From: Nitrospinaceae bacterium
GTDB lineage: Bacteria > Nitrospinota > Nitrospinia > Nitrospinales > JACRGP01
Reading direction: 5' to 3'
Length of the DNA: 40,852 nt
Assembly (NCBI GenBank): GCA_029261575.1
Contig: JAJDBD010000078.1
Span: 1-40,852 of the forward strand
Shown: piece after piece, positions 1-10,056 of the stretch
How positions within the stretch are numbered: position 1 is the first letter of the stretch
Layout of the letters: every line of letters starts with the position of its first letter
The notes under the pieces: model-generated
The model's input: only the letters and a program-made list of their open reading frames with translations
What the model was told of the DNA's origin: nothing
The model's database searches: none
Position numbers and translations under genes: made by a program

Positions 1-252
1 GGACTTTCTCTTGGCAACCGACAAGCCGGAGTCGTCACCGTGGAGAAAGTTGAAGTGGTGGAGCAGGTGGTAAAAACAGAAGAAGGGACGACCAAAACAG
101 AGGAGACGGTCACGCCCACCGTAAAGGTGGTAACGCCACCATCGCTCGGTTCGGAAATCGTTCAAAATATTCTGGCAAACCCGGGCGTGGAAGAAGCCCT
201 CGCTGCAGGAATTACCAATATCGAAGAGACCTTGGCCAGCGACGCGCTGTAA
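1..252 (+). CDS. C-terminal fragment of a Val/Glu/Thr-rich protein, truncated by the window edge
   Basis: Frame 1 is open from base 1 to TAA at 250-252 (…VEKVEVVEQVVKTEEGTTKTEETVTPTVKVV…). Low-complexity composition, no recognisable domain. Confidence 0.4.
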   Translation, partial: GLSLGNRQAGVVTVEKVEVVEQVVKTEEGTTKTEETVTPTVKVVTPPSLGSEIVQNILANPGVEEALAAGITNIEETLASDAL

Positions 253-363
253 ATAAGATTGGTCAATGGAAATTTCAAATTAAGAAACCGTCGCCTGCCC
301 GGTCTCGCGACCTGCCGGTAATTCGCTAACTCACGCTGAGACTGAAAACTGAATCCTGTCCAT

Positions 364-1605
364 ATGAATTCATATAAAATTAAATTCACCCTTTCGATCC
401 TGGTAGCGTTGTTGATTCCCTCCTGGGCCTGGGGCTTTGAGCCAGGGAATATACGTTTGGGAAGGGTGGAGATTCATCCCGGCTACAGTTTGCAATCCCG
501 GTTTGACGACAATATTTTCCTGGAAGCCGACGACAAGTTCGCCGATGGAACCAGCGAGGGGCGGTCCGAGGATACTATTATCACCAACATCCCCACCATG
601 AATTTTCTGCTCGACCGCAAACCCGGCGACCTCTTTGGTTTCGACGTGACCTATACGGGAACGGACGAGCATTTCATGGACTTGAACGAGCAGGACAAGT
701 TCAATCACGATATCAACGGAAGCGTTGAGATGGGAGGATTCGGCGGACGGTCGGTGTTCACCGTCTCCGGTCAATACCTGGACACGCAGTTGCCCGCCTC
801 CAGTGAGTTCGCCAGCAACCTGACCCCTATCCTGAGCCGGTTATTCACCAAGGTGAAGGGAGAGGCCGACTGGACATTCAGCAAGCGGTTGGAGGCCAAC
901 ACCTACGCCGGTACCGAGGCGAATGATTACGATCTGAAGTCGTTGAGTTTTCAAGACACCGAAGAGTTCTCAGCCGGCGCCAACGCTTTTTACAAAATCA
1001 CTCCCTTGACCGCCGTCGGTTTAAAATACGATTTTCGCCATATTGATTACGACAATCCGGGAACCATCAACTCGGATTCCGACTCCAACAGCGTTCAAGT
1101 AGCGGTAAAATGGGATCCCACCGCTTTGATCTCCGGCGAGGTTTCGGTCGGTTATCAGGACCGGTCTTACGACGCCTTTTCGGGTCAGGATCGCGAGGAC
1201 GCTATTTACGGAATCAGTTTGACCTACAAACCCACCAAGCGTTCGACTTTCATCCTGACGGGCGACCGGGCCATTCAGGATTCTTCATTTGGCGTCATTC
1301 AGGCCTATGTCTCCACCAACCTTGGCCTGGCCTGGAATCAAAAATTGGGTCGAAAGTTTCGCGTGGAATCGTCCTTCAACTACACCAACGCGGATTATGA
1401 ACTCCCTGCGACGGACGGCCCCGGCAATGGCCTCGTCCGGTTCCGCGAGGACGATCTGGTGAGTTTTGAGGTCGCAGTTATTTACGATATTCAAAAATGG
1501 CTGGACGCGCGCCTGGAATACCTCTACCGCGAAAATCACACCAATTTCAGCGCAAACCAATACGCGAACGACCGGGTGCAACTCACCGTCGGCGCGCATT
1601 TTTAG
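364..1605 (+). CDS. Outer-membrane beta-barrel protein of the kind found in exopolysaccharide loci
   Basis: N-terminal signal peptide (MNSYKIKFTLSILVALLIPSWAWG). Alternating amphipathic strands and a C-terminal aromatic residue (…QLTVGAHF). Followed by a BY-kinase gene. Confidence 0.75.
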   Translation: MNSYKIKFTLSILVALLIPSWAWGFEPGNIRLGRVEIHPGYSLQSRFDDNIFLEADDKFADGTSEGRSEDTIITNIPTMNFLLDRKPGDLFGFDVTYTGTDEHFMDLNEQDKFNHDINGSVEMGGFGGRSVFTVSGQYLDTQLPASSEFASNLTPILSRLFTKVKGEADWTFSKRLEANTYAGTEANDYDLKSLSFQDTEEFSAGANAFYKITPLTAVGLKYDFRHIDYDNPGTINSDSDSNSVQVAVKWDPTALISGEVSVGYQDRSYDAFSGQDREDAIYGISLTYKPTKRSTFILTGDRAIQDSSFGVIQAYVSTNLGLAWNQKLGRKFRVESSFNYTNADYELPATDGPGNGLVRFREDDLVSFEVAVIYDIQKWLDARLEYLYRENHTNFSANQYANDRVQLTVGAHF

Positions 1606-1756
1606 TATTTCCACCCCCCTTTAACATCCCCGAATACCCGCCTGTAAAAGCCGGTAACCGCTCCCCGTTTTTCCCGATTCCGGGATTTGTTTTATGATAT
1701 ATTAACCGTCTGGATTCGCATTCATTCCCGGTATTTTTGCTTTCAAGAGGCCCGTA

Positions 1757-4036
1757 TTGGAACCCCTGAACGATTTGCACGAAACCCACCTCGGCGATTA
1801 CTTAAGGATAATAAACAAGCGCAAGTTTATCCTGATCAACTGCATTGTGATCATGGCGATCATCGCCACCATTTATTCTTTTAAAACCCGCCGGGTGTAC
1901 CAGGCCAGCGTTCAGATTCTGATTGAACGAAATACTCCCCAGGCAGTGGCCTTGAAAGAGACCCAGGCCCTGGACGCTTCCGATTTCGATTATTACAAAA
2001 CCCAATACGAAATTTTAAAGAGCCGGTCCATGGCCCGCGAGGTCATCCAAACACTTGGATTGGAAGACAGCGAGGAACTTAAAGAAAAACCTTCCCTGAT
2101 CGATCTCAAGGCAATCAAAGACGGTATTCAATCTTTCCTGGTTCAGGTCGGATTGATTGAAGAACCAGAGGACCTCGATATCCCCACGGACCCTTATTCC
2201 AAACTGGTTAATCAGTATCTTAAAAAACTGAGCGTCAATCCCATTCGGAAAAGCCGTCTGGTTCTACTTAGCTTTTCCGGTTATTCACCGGTGTTGATTA
2301 CGAAAGTAGCGAACAAAGCGGCGGACACCTATATTCTCAAAAATATCCGGTTGCGGAGTAATGTGGAAGAGGGCGCCGGAAAGTGGCTTCAGGAACGGAT
2401 CACCGAGACCAAGAAAAAACTCGGCCAGTCCGAGGTCCAGCTCCAAAACTTTATCGAGAAAAATAATATCATCGGTTTTCAGGATAATAAACAGGATATA
2501 TCAACCCAAAAGCTCAGCGAGATCAACACGGAGGTCACCAGGGCCAAATCCGAGCGATTTCGTCTGGAAACCCTGAAAAATCACTTGGAAAGCCTCGCCA
2601 ACGACCCTGTGAACCTGCTCCGTTCCGTGCCGGACTCCATGAAAAACAAAGCCATCCAGGAGTTGGAGCAGGATTATTCGCGTCTGGAAACCGAGCTGGC
2701 GGAAGAATCGAAAAAATACGCAGGCCAGCATCCGAAAATCCTCTCCCTGACGCGCAAGAAAAAAATTATTGAGAAACGCATTCCCGACGAGGTCCAGCGC
2801 ATAATCAATTCGGTCCGGATTGATTACCGCTCGGCGCTGGCCAGGGAAAATTCGCTGACCGGGGTTTTGAGGCAACAAAAAAAGACGGTCATGCTCTTGA
2901 ATAAAAACTCCCTGAAGTACAACGTCCTTAAACGGGAGGTGGAAAGCGACCGGAGTTTATACTCCGTCCTGATCAATCGCTTGAAGGAAACCGGCATTTC
3001 TTCGAAAAACTACGAAAGCAACATTCGCATTGTGGACCCGGCGGAGGTGCCCGCCGTTCCCATCAAACCCAGGATGCTAAAGAACATTTATATTTTTTCC
3101 GGGATCGGTTTTCTCTTGGGAATATTTCTGATATTCCTTCTGGAGTCCATGGACAAGACGATCCGTTCGATTGAAGATATGGAAAACAAGCTTCCCTTCC
3201 CGTTTTTGGGTTCGATCGGAGTTTTTTCCAAAGGGGAGGGGGAGTTGCCGGTCGTCGAAAACCCTCAATCCCAAAGGTCCGAAGAGTTTCGGATCATCCG
3301 GACCAATATCCTGTATTCATCTCCCGACAACCCCGAGAAAATTTTGATGACGTCCAGTTGCAGTCCGATGGAAGGGAAAACCACCATCGTTTGCAATTTG
3401 GCCGCCGCCATTGCGCAAATGGGAAAAAGCGTTTTGGTGATCGACGCCGATTTAAAAAAGTCCAGGGTGCATAAGGTTTTCAACTCGACCTCGGAACCGG
3501 GGCTGGTGGATTATTTATTCGACCGCGTCGACCTGAAAAAGATCGTTCACAAAACCTCGGTCAAAGGGGTCTCCATCATTCCCCGAGGCCTGACCACCCC
3601 TTATTCCGCCGAGATTCTAAGCTCGCAAAAATTCAAGTCGCTCCTGGCGGAATTGAAAGACCAATACGACCATATCCTGGTCGACGTCCCTCCCACCCTG
3701 CACGTATCCGAAGCCGCCATCGTCGCCAGGCTGTGCGACGGAGTGGTCTTTGTGGTCCGGTCCGGGCATAACGACGTCTCTTCTATCGTGAGAGCCTTGG
3801 GGCAACTCTCCATGGGGCCATCCGGGACTTCCGCGGAGCCTGTCCGGCCCTCGGCGCGGGAGGCCGAATTACAATTTGCCTTTCAAGGGCAAACGCGTAT
3901 TCTGGGCGTGATCCTCAACATGATCGATTACGAAAGAGACGGCGGTTATTATTCCTACTCCACGAAAAAATATAAGGGGTACTACAATTATTCGGAAAAA
4001 AGCCTTTCCAAAAAAACCGGCGGCGTTAGATCATAA
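1757..4036 (+). CDS. Polysaccharide co-polymerase / tyrosine autokinase (Wzc/ExoP type, BY-kinase)
   Basis: TTG start preceded by AGAGG. N-terminal Wzz-type domain with coiled coil and second TM. Walker A-like SSCSPMEGKTTIVCNLAAAIAQ, Walker A' VLVIDADLKKSRVHKVF, and a C-terminal Tyr cluster (GGYYSYSTKKYKGYYNYSEKS). Confidence 0.9.
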   Translation: MEPLNDLHETHLGDYLRIINKRKFILINCIVIMAIIATIYSFKTRRVYQASVQILIERNTPQAVALKETQALDASDFDYYKTQYEILKSRSMAREVIQTLGLEDSEELKEKPSLIDLKAIKDGIQSFLVQVGLIEEPEDLDIPTDPYSKLVNQYLKKLSVNPIRKSRLVLLSFSGYSPVLITKVANKAADTYILKNIRLRSNVEEGAGKWLQERITETKKKLGQSEVQLQNFIEKNNIIGFQDNKQDISTQKLSEINTEVTRAKSERFRLETLKNHLESLANDPVNLLRSVPDSMKNKAIQELEQDYSRLETELAEESKKYAGQHPKILSLTRKKKIIEKRIPDEVQRIINSVRIDYRSALARENSLTGVLRQQKKTVMLLNKNSLKYNVLKREVESDRSLYSVLINRLKETGISSKNYESNIRIVDPAEVPAVPIKPRMLKNIYIFSGIGFLLGIFLIFLLESMDKTIRSIEDMENKLPFPFLGSIGVFSKGEGELPVVENPQSQRSEEFRIIRTNILYSSPDNPEKILMTSSCSPMEGKTTIVCNLAAAIAQMGKSVLVIDADLKKSRVHKVFNSTSEPGLVDYLFDRVDLKKIVHKTSVKGVSIIPRGLTTPYSAEILSSQKFKSLLAELKDQYDHILVDVPPTLHVSEAAIVARLCDGVVFVVRSGHNDVSSIVRALGQLSMGPSGTSAEPVRPSAREAELQFAFQGQTRILGVILNMIDYERDGGYYSYSTKKYKGYYNYSEKSLSKKTGGVRS

Positions 4037-4178
4037 GCCCCGTGTCTAGCCCGCGAAGATATCCACGCTTTAATCCCATCGCCCCTCAGTCCGTTTATCA
4101 AAACGCTTCCTTGACGATTTCATATTGCCAGACCCATTATCGGCCAGACGCGGCGGCGCCGCGAGTCCAAATCTGACC

Positions 4179-6056
4179 ATGTGCGGTATCGGCGCAATCT
4201 TTTCAAAAAAACCAGATTCCGGCCTGGAGGCTCTGGCCCGAAGAATGGCCGATCTTCAACGCCATCGAGGTCCCGACTATCAGGGAATTTATACCCACCC
4301 GCGAAATTGCGTCGCCTTGAGTCACGCCCGGCTCAGCATCAACGACCTCGCGCCCCAGGGCAATCAACCCATGTCCAACGAGGACGGAACCTTGTGGTTG
4401 ATCTGCAACGGCGAAATTTACAATCACAAATCCCTCCGGGCGGAACTGGAAAAAGTCGGCCATCAATTTAAATCCCATTCCGACTCCGAAGTCATTCTGC
4501 ATTTGTACGAAGAACATGGCGAGGGCTTGATGGACCGCCTTCGCGGCATGTTTGCTTTTGTGCTTTACGATTCCAGACGCGAGATATTCCTGTGCGCCAG
4601 AGACCGGCTGGGGAAAAAACCGTTTGTTTACGCGGAAAATGAATGGGGCTTTTCCGCCGCCTCGGAGATCCCGGCGCTGAAAAATCTTCCCGGCGTGGAC
4701 GTCGCAATCGATCCGGCGGCGCTGGGGCTGTACCTGCTACGCAACCTGCGCCACGTGCCCGACCCCTGGACCCTGTACCGGGGATTGCGCCGGTTGAATC
4801 CCGGCCACGCAATGATCGTGCGCGCGGGTCGTATCGAAAAAATCTGGCGGTACTGGCGCCCGGATTTTGCCGTTCGTCCCGTAAGCAATGAAGAGTTGTT
4901 ATCCGTGTTCGACGAGACCGTCGCCCTGCGCAAGGAGGCCGACGTGGAAGTGGGAGCCTTGCTCTCCGGCGGGGTCGACTCGTCCGCAGTCGTTCAGGCC
5001 ATGGTCGCCCAGGGAGCGAAAGGCGTCCGCACCTATGCGATGGGACGCGACAAGGACGACGACGAGTTGCCGCGCGCCCGGCAAATGGCCGCCTTGCTGG
5101 GCGTCCGCCACAAGGAGTTCTATTTTCATCCCGAAAGACAGCACGAACAATTTTTAGAGCTGTTAAAAATTTACGGCGAGCCGATCATGTTGCTACCTCT
5201 CGTTTTTGCCTACGAGCTTTGCCTGAACATTCGCGCCGATGGACTCAAGGCGGTCATTACCGGACACGGAGCGGACGAATTGTTCTACGGTTATTCCGGT
5301 CATAACAACCAGGCCTTGATTTCAACCCTCCTGCCTTTTCTGCCCGATTTTTTAAAACCCGTATTGGCCGCCGCCGCGTTGCGGATTCCTGAAACTTCCA
5401 GATGGAGAGAAGCGCTTCTGGCGGCGTCGGCGCCGAAAGGCCAGGTTAAAACCTCGCTGTACCGGGACGAGGCGCGGCGCTTGTGGAAATTCCTTTTTAA
5501 AGATCCGAAAATCGCGAGCCAGGCGGACGAGTCTATCGAAAACTGGTTGGGCGTCTGGTTCGAGGATTCCTGTCCCGAAGCGTTCATCGACGAGTCCAAC
5601 GTCGTGGGGTTGATGCACGAGAACAGTCATTCAGTAACCATCGCCGGAGACCTCCCCGCCATGGCGGCCAGCGTGGAGGTGCGGGCGCCGTTTCTGGATC
5701 AGGAACTGGTGCAACTGGCCTGGAGGATTGCGTACCAAAAAAAAATTCGCAACTGGAGAAATCCCACATTCAACAAATGGATACTCAAAGACGCCTTGCT
5801 GGGCCGGGTGCCGGACAATTTATTGTTCGCGCCCAAGCGGGGGTTTGGTTTTAATATAAGCGAGGACGCGGTACTGCGCGGTCCCTGGAAACGGCAGGTG
5901 GACGAGGCTTTCGACGACCTGGACGTCCTGGACGGCGTTATGAATCTGGACGCGGTGCGAACGCTTAAAAAACAATTCGACGCCGGGCGCGGACCCGTAA
6001 CCCCCATGTTGATCGCCAAACTTTACGCCGCCATCGCCGCCCTGCGGTTGAATTGA
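4179..6056 (+). CDS. asnB: Asparagine synthetase (glutamine-hydrolysing)
   Basis: The ORF opens at 4125, but ATG-TGC at 4179 gives the required N-terminal Cys nucleophile (MCGIGAIF). Synthetase motif GALLSGGVDSSAVVQAM. Confidence 0.93.
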   Translation: MCGIGAIFSKKPDSGLEALARRMADLQRHRGPDYQGIYTHPRNCVALSHARLSINDLAPQGNQPMSNEDGTLWLICNGEIYNHKSLRAELEKVGHQFKSHSDSEVILHLYEEHGEGLMDRLRGMFAFVLYDSRREIFLCARDRLGKKPFVYAENEWGFSAASEIPALKNLPGVDVAIDPAALGLYLLRNLRHVPDPWTLYRGLRRLNPGHAMIVRAGRIEKIWRYWRPDFAVRPVSNEELLSVFDETVALRKEADVEVGALLSGGVDSSAVVQAMVAQGAKGVRTYAMGRDKDDDELPRARQMAALLGVRHKEFYFHPERQHEQFLELLKIYGEPIMLLPLVFAYELCLNIRADGLKAVITGHGADELFYGYSGHNNQALISTLLPFLPDFLKPVLAAAALRIPETSRWREALLAASAPKGQVKTSLYRDEARRLWKFLFKDPKIASQADESIENWLGVWFEDSCPEAFIDESNVVGLMHENSHSVTIAGDLPAMAASVEVRAPFLDQELVQLAWRIAYQKKIRNWRNPTFNKWILKDALLGRVPDNLLFAPKRGFGFNISEDAVLRGPWKRQVDEAFDDLDVLDGVMNLDAVRTLKKQFDAGRGPVTPMLIAKLYAAIAALRLN

Positions 6057-6065
6057 TCTGCCCGC

Positions 6066-6158
6066 CCGGCGAGGCGCCGCCAGGCAAGCGCCTGGAGGCA
6101 GTAAACGCAACTTATACGGTGGACGCTACGAGCTATATTGAATTCGCAAATTCAAACC
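6066..6158 (+). repeat. 3'-end mosaic element, copy A (after asnB)
   Basis: GCCGCCAGGCAAGCGCCTGGAGGCAGTA (hairpin CCAGGC-AAGC-GCCTGG), then CGCAACTT…GGACGCTACGAGC. The first 28 nt match copy B at 27/28 positions by eye. Confidence 0.75.
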
Positions 6159-6162
6159 ATTG

Positions 6163-6252
6163 GCCCCGGCGCCTTCGCCGGGCGCCGGAGGCATTGTTGC
6201 TCTCTTTTGCAAAGGAGCGCTTTGCAAAGAGGGTTGGGGTGATTCTTCCTCT
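6163..6252 (+). repeat. Second module at the asnB 3' end: GC hairpin plus TTTGCAAAG…GATTCTTCCT
   Basis: CCGGCGCC-TTCGCCG-GGCGCCGG hairpin (6166-6188). Then GGAGGCATTGTTGCTCTCTTTTGCAAAG…GGGTTGGGGTGATTCTTCCT, parallel to 29551-29602. Confidence 0.6.
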
Positions 6253-6269
6253 AAAAATTTAATGGAATT

Positions 6270-6680
6270 TTATAAATCCTGGGGACGAATACTCCAGATT
6301 TTAATTTCCAGGCCGTATTGTTCCACGACCATTTTTAGGCGCTGGAGGTATACCTCGTCGTTTTCCTTTTCCAAAATCAAAACGACGCCCCCGCGCTTTC
6401 CGGTTTTCAGGGAATAGTATAGCGACTGGCCGATGGCCTCCGCCCACTTGGGTCCAAAATCAACCTCCACCGCGTATTCCCGGGTCAGGCAATCCACGCG
6501 GGTTTTGTCGTTCTGGCGGACTTCCATTTCCCCGCCCGCCCGCCGGCACCACACGGTTTGATAAACCTTTTCCTTATGGATATGCCCCGCCGTCAAATCT
6601 TGTCCGGGAAGAAATATCAAACCCGCCGCCGTCAACGCAGTCAACATGCGCGTGAAGATGTGGGCGGAACGTCCGGTCAT
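6270..6680 (-). CDS. Small secreted protein, possibly PD-(D/E)XK-like fold
   Basis: N-terminal hydrophobic signal-like segment, then RVDCLTREYAVEVDFGPKWAEAIGQSLYYSLKTGKRGGVVLILE…YLQRLKMVVEQYGLEIKIW. Confidence 0.65.
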   Translation of the reverse strand: MTGRSAHIFTRMLTALTAAGLIFLPGQDLTAGHIHKEKVYQTVWCRRAGGEMEVRQNDKTRVDCLTREYAVEVDFGPKWAEAIGQSLYYSLKTGKRGGVVLILEKENDEVYLQRLKMVVEQYGLEIKIWSIRPQDL

Positions 6681-7106
6681 AACGGCCCCTGAAAGACAAA
6701 AATTTAGCGAAAATTAAATTATAACCTGTTTTCCTTTAAAAGAAATAATATTTTTTACTACGAATATTTTTTTGTTTTAAGGAATATTCGTTTTTCTGGC
6801 TTCCCGCTTTGGGTGGACGCTGCAAGCGATTTTTGGCAAGGCGGAGGGGTGAAATTAACCGGCGGCTTGTGTTTGGAATTCGGATTTATTTTTTTGGTTT
6901 GGCAAAAGGATTGAAAACGGCTTCTTTAAGTAGTGATTTGTAAAATTTTATGATAACCTCTTACGCTTTGAATTTTCCAATATTCATTTGACTTGAAAAG
7001 ATTAAAAATGCACGCAACAGAACGTTTTTCGTTTGCGCTTTTAAAAAAGTTGTTTATCCTTTTTCTTCGCATCCCAAGATCAAACTCCTGAAAGAGGGAA
7101 GGAATA

Positions 7107-8228
7107 ATGAAAATAGGCGTTCCCAAAGAAACTGAAAGTGGGGAAAAGAGAGTCGCATTCACCCCGGATTCCATCAAGCGGTGTCTGAGCAAACTCAAGG
7201 GAGTGAAAGTCCTGGTCGAAAATGGAGCCGGGGTCGCCGCGCATTTTCCCGACGAGGCTTACTCCGCCGTCGGCGCGGATATAGTGGACGTCAAGACCGC
7301 TCTAGGCGCCGACATTGTCCTCAAAGTCCGGCGCCCCAGCCTGGACGAGGTCGCTCAAATGTCCAAAGGCGCCGTGTTGTTGTCTCTCATCGACCCGTTC
7401 AATCAGGACGGTTTGATGGAGGCGTTGGCGAAGCAGGGCGTCGAGGCGTTCGGGCTGGAACTGATTCCAAGAATTTCGCGCGCCCAGTCGATGGACGTGC
7501 TGTCTTCCCAAGCCAACATTGCCGGTTACCGCGCGGTGATAGAGGCGGCCAATAATTTCGGACGGTTTTTTCCGACGATGATGACCTCGGCGGGTTCCGC
7601 GAAACCCGCCAAGGTGGTGATTTTAGGAGTCGGCGTGGCGGGATTGCAGGCCATAGCCACCGCCAAACGGTTGGGCGGGAATGTGGAAGCGTTCGATGTG
7701 CGACCCGAAACCCGGGAGCAAGTGTTGTCCCTGGGCGCCAAATTCATCGATATCGACGTCGGCGAAGACGGTTCCGGAGAAGGCGGATACGCCAAGGAGC
7801 TTTCCGAGGAGGGAAAGAAAAAACAGCAGGCGGCGCTGACGGAACGATTGAAAAAGGCCGACATAATTATTACCACCGCGCAAATTCCCGGTCGGCCCGC
7901 TCCCGTTCTTGTGACGGAAGAAGCGGCTAAAGGCATGATCCCAGGGTCCGTGATCGTGGACATGGCCGCTGCCAGCGGCGGAAACTGTCCCCTTTCCGAA
8001 GCCGATAAAATTGTCGTCAAAAACGGAGTGACTTTTATCGGGATCACAAATTTTCTGGCGCTCATGCCGTCGGACTCCAGCAATTTTTACGGACGCAATT
8101 TGTTGAACCTGCTGGAGCTGATCGTCAAAGCGGAGGAGCCGCCGCAATTGAACCTGGACCTGGAAGATGAAATTGTGGCCGGAGCTTTGACCACGCATCA
8201 GGGAGAGGTTCGTTTTAAGAAAAACTAA
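7107..8228 (+). CDS. pntAA: NAD(P) transhydrogenase alpha subunit part 1 (dI, NAD-binding)
   Basis: MKIGVPKETESGEKRVAFTP start; VVILGVGVAGLQAIATAKRLGGNVEAFDVRPETREQV. Preceded by a GGAAGG RBS and followed by pntAB and pntB. Confidence 0.95.
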   Translation: MKIGVPKETESGEKRVAFTPDSIKRCLSKLKGVKVLVENGAGVAAHFPDEAYSAVGADIVDVKTALGADIVLKVRRPSLDEVAQMSKGAVLLSLIDPFNQDGLMEALAKQGVEAFGLELIPRISRAQSMDVLSSQANIAGYRAVIEAANNFGRFFPTMMTSAGSAKPAKVVILGVGVAGLQAIATAKRLGGNVEAFDVRPETREQVLSLGAKFIDIDVGEDGSGEGGYAKELSEEGKKKQQAALTERLKKADIIITTAQIPGRPAPVLVTEEAAKGMIPGSVIVDMAAASGGNCPLSEADKIVVKNGVTFIGITNFLALMPSDSSNFYGRNLLNLLELIVKAEEPPQLNLDLEDEIVAGALTTHQGEVRFKKN

Positions 8229-8297
8229 AATCGTCGACCCGCGATGGGACGACGTCTTTCCAATTTTTAATTTGCACAGCCGTTTCAGGAGAAACTT

Positions 8298-8645
8298 ATG
8301 TTGACGCAATCATTGACGGCCGCCGGAGCCATGATGGGTTCTAGCGGAGCTTCTGCCGCCCTGTCGCCCTTCATGGTCGGATTCATCGTATTTATTCTGG
8401 CCTGCTTTGTGGGCTATCACGTGATCTGGAATGTGACTCCGGCCCTGCACACTCCCTTGATGGCGGTGACCAACGCCATTTCGGGAATCATCGTCGTCGG
8501 CGCCCTGCTCATCATTGCTAATGGGACCGGCCAATGGGTGATGATCTGCGGATTTTTGGGCGTACTTTTGGCCTCGATCAATGTATTTGGCGGCTTCGTG
8601 GTGACCAATCGGATGCTGGCCATGTTCAAAAAGCAAAAGAAATAA
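8298..8645 (+). CDS. pntAB: NAD(P) transhydrogenase alpha subunit part 2 (membrane)
   Basis: [32 protein letters not shown] motif, C-terminal [26 protein letters not shown]. Confidence 0.95.
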   Translation: MLTQSLTAAGAMMGSSGASAALSPFMVGFIVFILACFVGYHVIWNVTPALHTPLMAVTNAISGIIVVGALLIIANGTGQWVMICGFLGVLLASINVFGGFVVTNRMLAMFKKQKK

Positions 8646-8661
8646 GGAATAGGAATCCATT

Positions 8662-10050
8662 ATGTCTCCAGATATTTTCGCCTTAGTCTATCTCGTCGCC
8701 GGTATTCTATTTACCCTGGGTTTAAAAGGACTGGCGCATCCGGAATCCGCCCGCAGAGGCAATATGTTTGCCATGCTTGGGATGGGGATTGCGATTGTCG
8801 CTACCTTGACCGATCCCGCCGTAAAGGGATTTGGCGCCTTGTTCCTCGCCATGGCGATAGGCGGGGTTATCGGCATCGTCATCGCCAAAAAAATCGAAAT
8901 GAAATCCATGCCGCAACTGGTTGCGGCGTTTCACAGCCTGGTGGGCCTGGCCGCAGTGATTGTAGCTATCGGCACCCACCTGTCGCACGCCAACGAAGGG
9001 TCGCTCAACGGTGTGTTGATGACCGAGCTGTTCCTGGAAAGCTTTATCGGCGCGATCACCTTCACCGGTTCCATCATCGCCTTCGGCAAATTACAGGGGG
9101 TTTTTCGTTCCGCTCCCGTGACGTTCAAGGGACAGCACGCCGTGAATCTAGTGATAGCGCTTGCGGCCCTGGGCCTGGGCGTCGTTTACGTTACCGGCGA
9201 TAATTTTGGCGCCTTCATTCTGTTGACGCTCCTCTCCCTGGTTTTGGGAATCACGCTCATCATTCCTATCGGCGGCGCGGACATGCCGGTCGTGGTGTCC
9301 ATGCTGAACTCCTATTCCGGTTGGGCGGCGGCGGCAATGGGATTCACGCTGAACAATATCCTGCTCATCATCACCGGCGCGCTCGTCGGCTCCTCCGGCG
9401 CCATCCTTTCCTACATCATGTGTAAGGGAATGAACCGCTCCTTCATCAGCGTCATTCTGGGCGGATTTGGCGTGGACGAAGAAAGCGCGGAAGCCATGGC
9501 CGGCGGCGTGGACGGCAGGGTGGCAAAACAAGCGGCGGTGGAAGACGCGGCTTTCATGATGGCCAACGCTTCCAAGGTCATCATCATTCCCGGATACGGG
9601 ATGGCCGTGGCTCAGGCCCAGCACGCCATCAAGGAGATGATGGAAGTCATGCAGGAAAAAGGCGTGGAAGTGAAGTTCGCCATCCACCCGGTGGCGGGTC
9701 GCATGCCGGGCCACATGAACGTTTTGCTGGCGGAGGCGGACGTGCCCTACGACGTTGTGTTCGAGATGGAAGAAATCAACAACGAATTTTCCACCGCCGA
9801 CGTGGCCTACATCGTGGGCGCCAACGACGTCGTCAACCCCGACGCGAAGACGGACAAATCCAGCCCGCTGTATGGAATGCCCATTCTCGAAGCGTATAAA
9901 TCCAAGATCGTGTTTGTCAACAAACGATCCCTGCGCCCCGGTTACTCCGGCGTGGACAATTCCTTGTTCTACATGGACAATGCTTCGTTGGTGCTGGGCG
10001 ACGCCAAAACCACCTGTGAAAAACTGGCCGCCGCGTTGCATCAGTCCTAA
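8662..10050 (+). CDS. pntB: NAD(P) transhydrogenase beta subunit
   Basis: Multi-TM N-terminus; C-terminal dIII with KVIIIPGYGMAVAQAQHAIKEM, AIHPVAGRMPGHMNVLLAEADVPYD and YIVGANDVVNPDAKTDKSSPLYGMPIL. Confidence 0.97.
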   Translation: MSPDIFALVYLVAGILFTLGLKGLAHPESARRGNMFAMLGMGIAIVATLTDPAVKGFGALFLAMAIGGVIGIVIAKKIEMKSMPQLVAAFHSLVGLAAVIVAIGTHLSHANEGSLNGVLMTELFLESFIGAITFTGSIIAFGKLQGVFRSAPVTFKGQHAVNLVIALAALGLGVVYVTGDNFGAFILLTLLSLVLGITLIIPIGGADMPVVVSMLNSYSGWAAAAMGFTLNNILLIITGALVGSSGAILSYIMCKGMNRSFISVILGGFGVDEESAEAMAGGVDGRVAKQAAVEDAAFMMANASKVIIIPGYGMAVAQAQHAIKEMMEVMQEKGVEVKFAIHPVAGRMPGHMNVLLAEADVPYDVVFEMEEINNEFSTADVAYIVGANDVVNPDAKTDKSSPLYGMPILEAYKSKIVFVNKRSLRPGYSGVDNSLFYMDNASLVLGDAKTTCEKLAAALHQS

Positions 10051-10056
10051 GCGTCG

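Noticed and set aside
6196-6235. TTTTGCAAAG…TTTGCAAAG short tandem repeat considered as a CRISPR-like or iteron array
   Set aside because: Only two ~9-nt copies with irregular spacing. Better explained as part of the dispersed repeat module also seen at 29568-29602.
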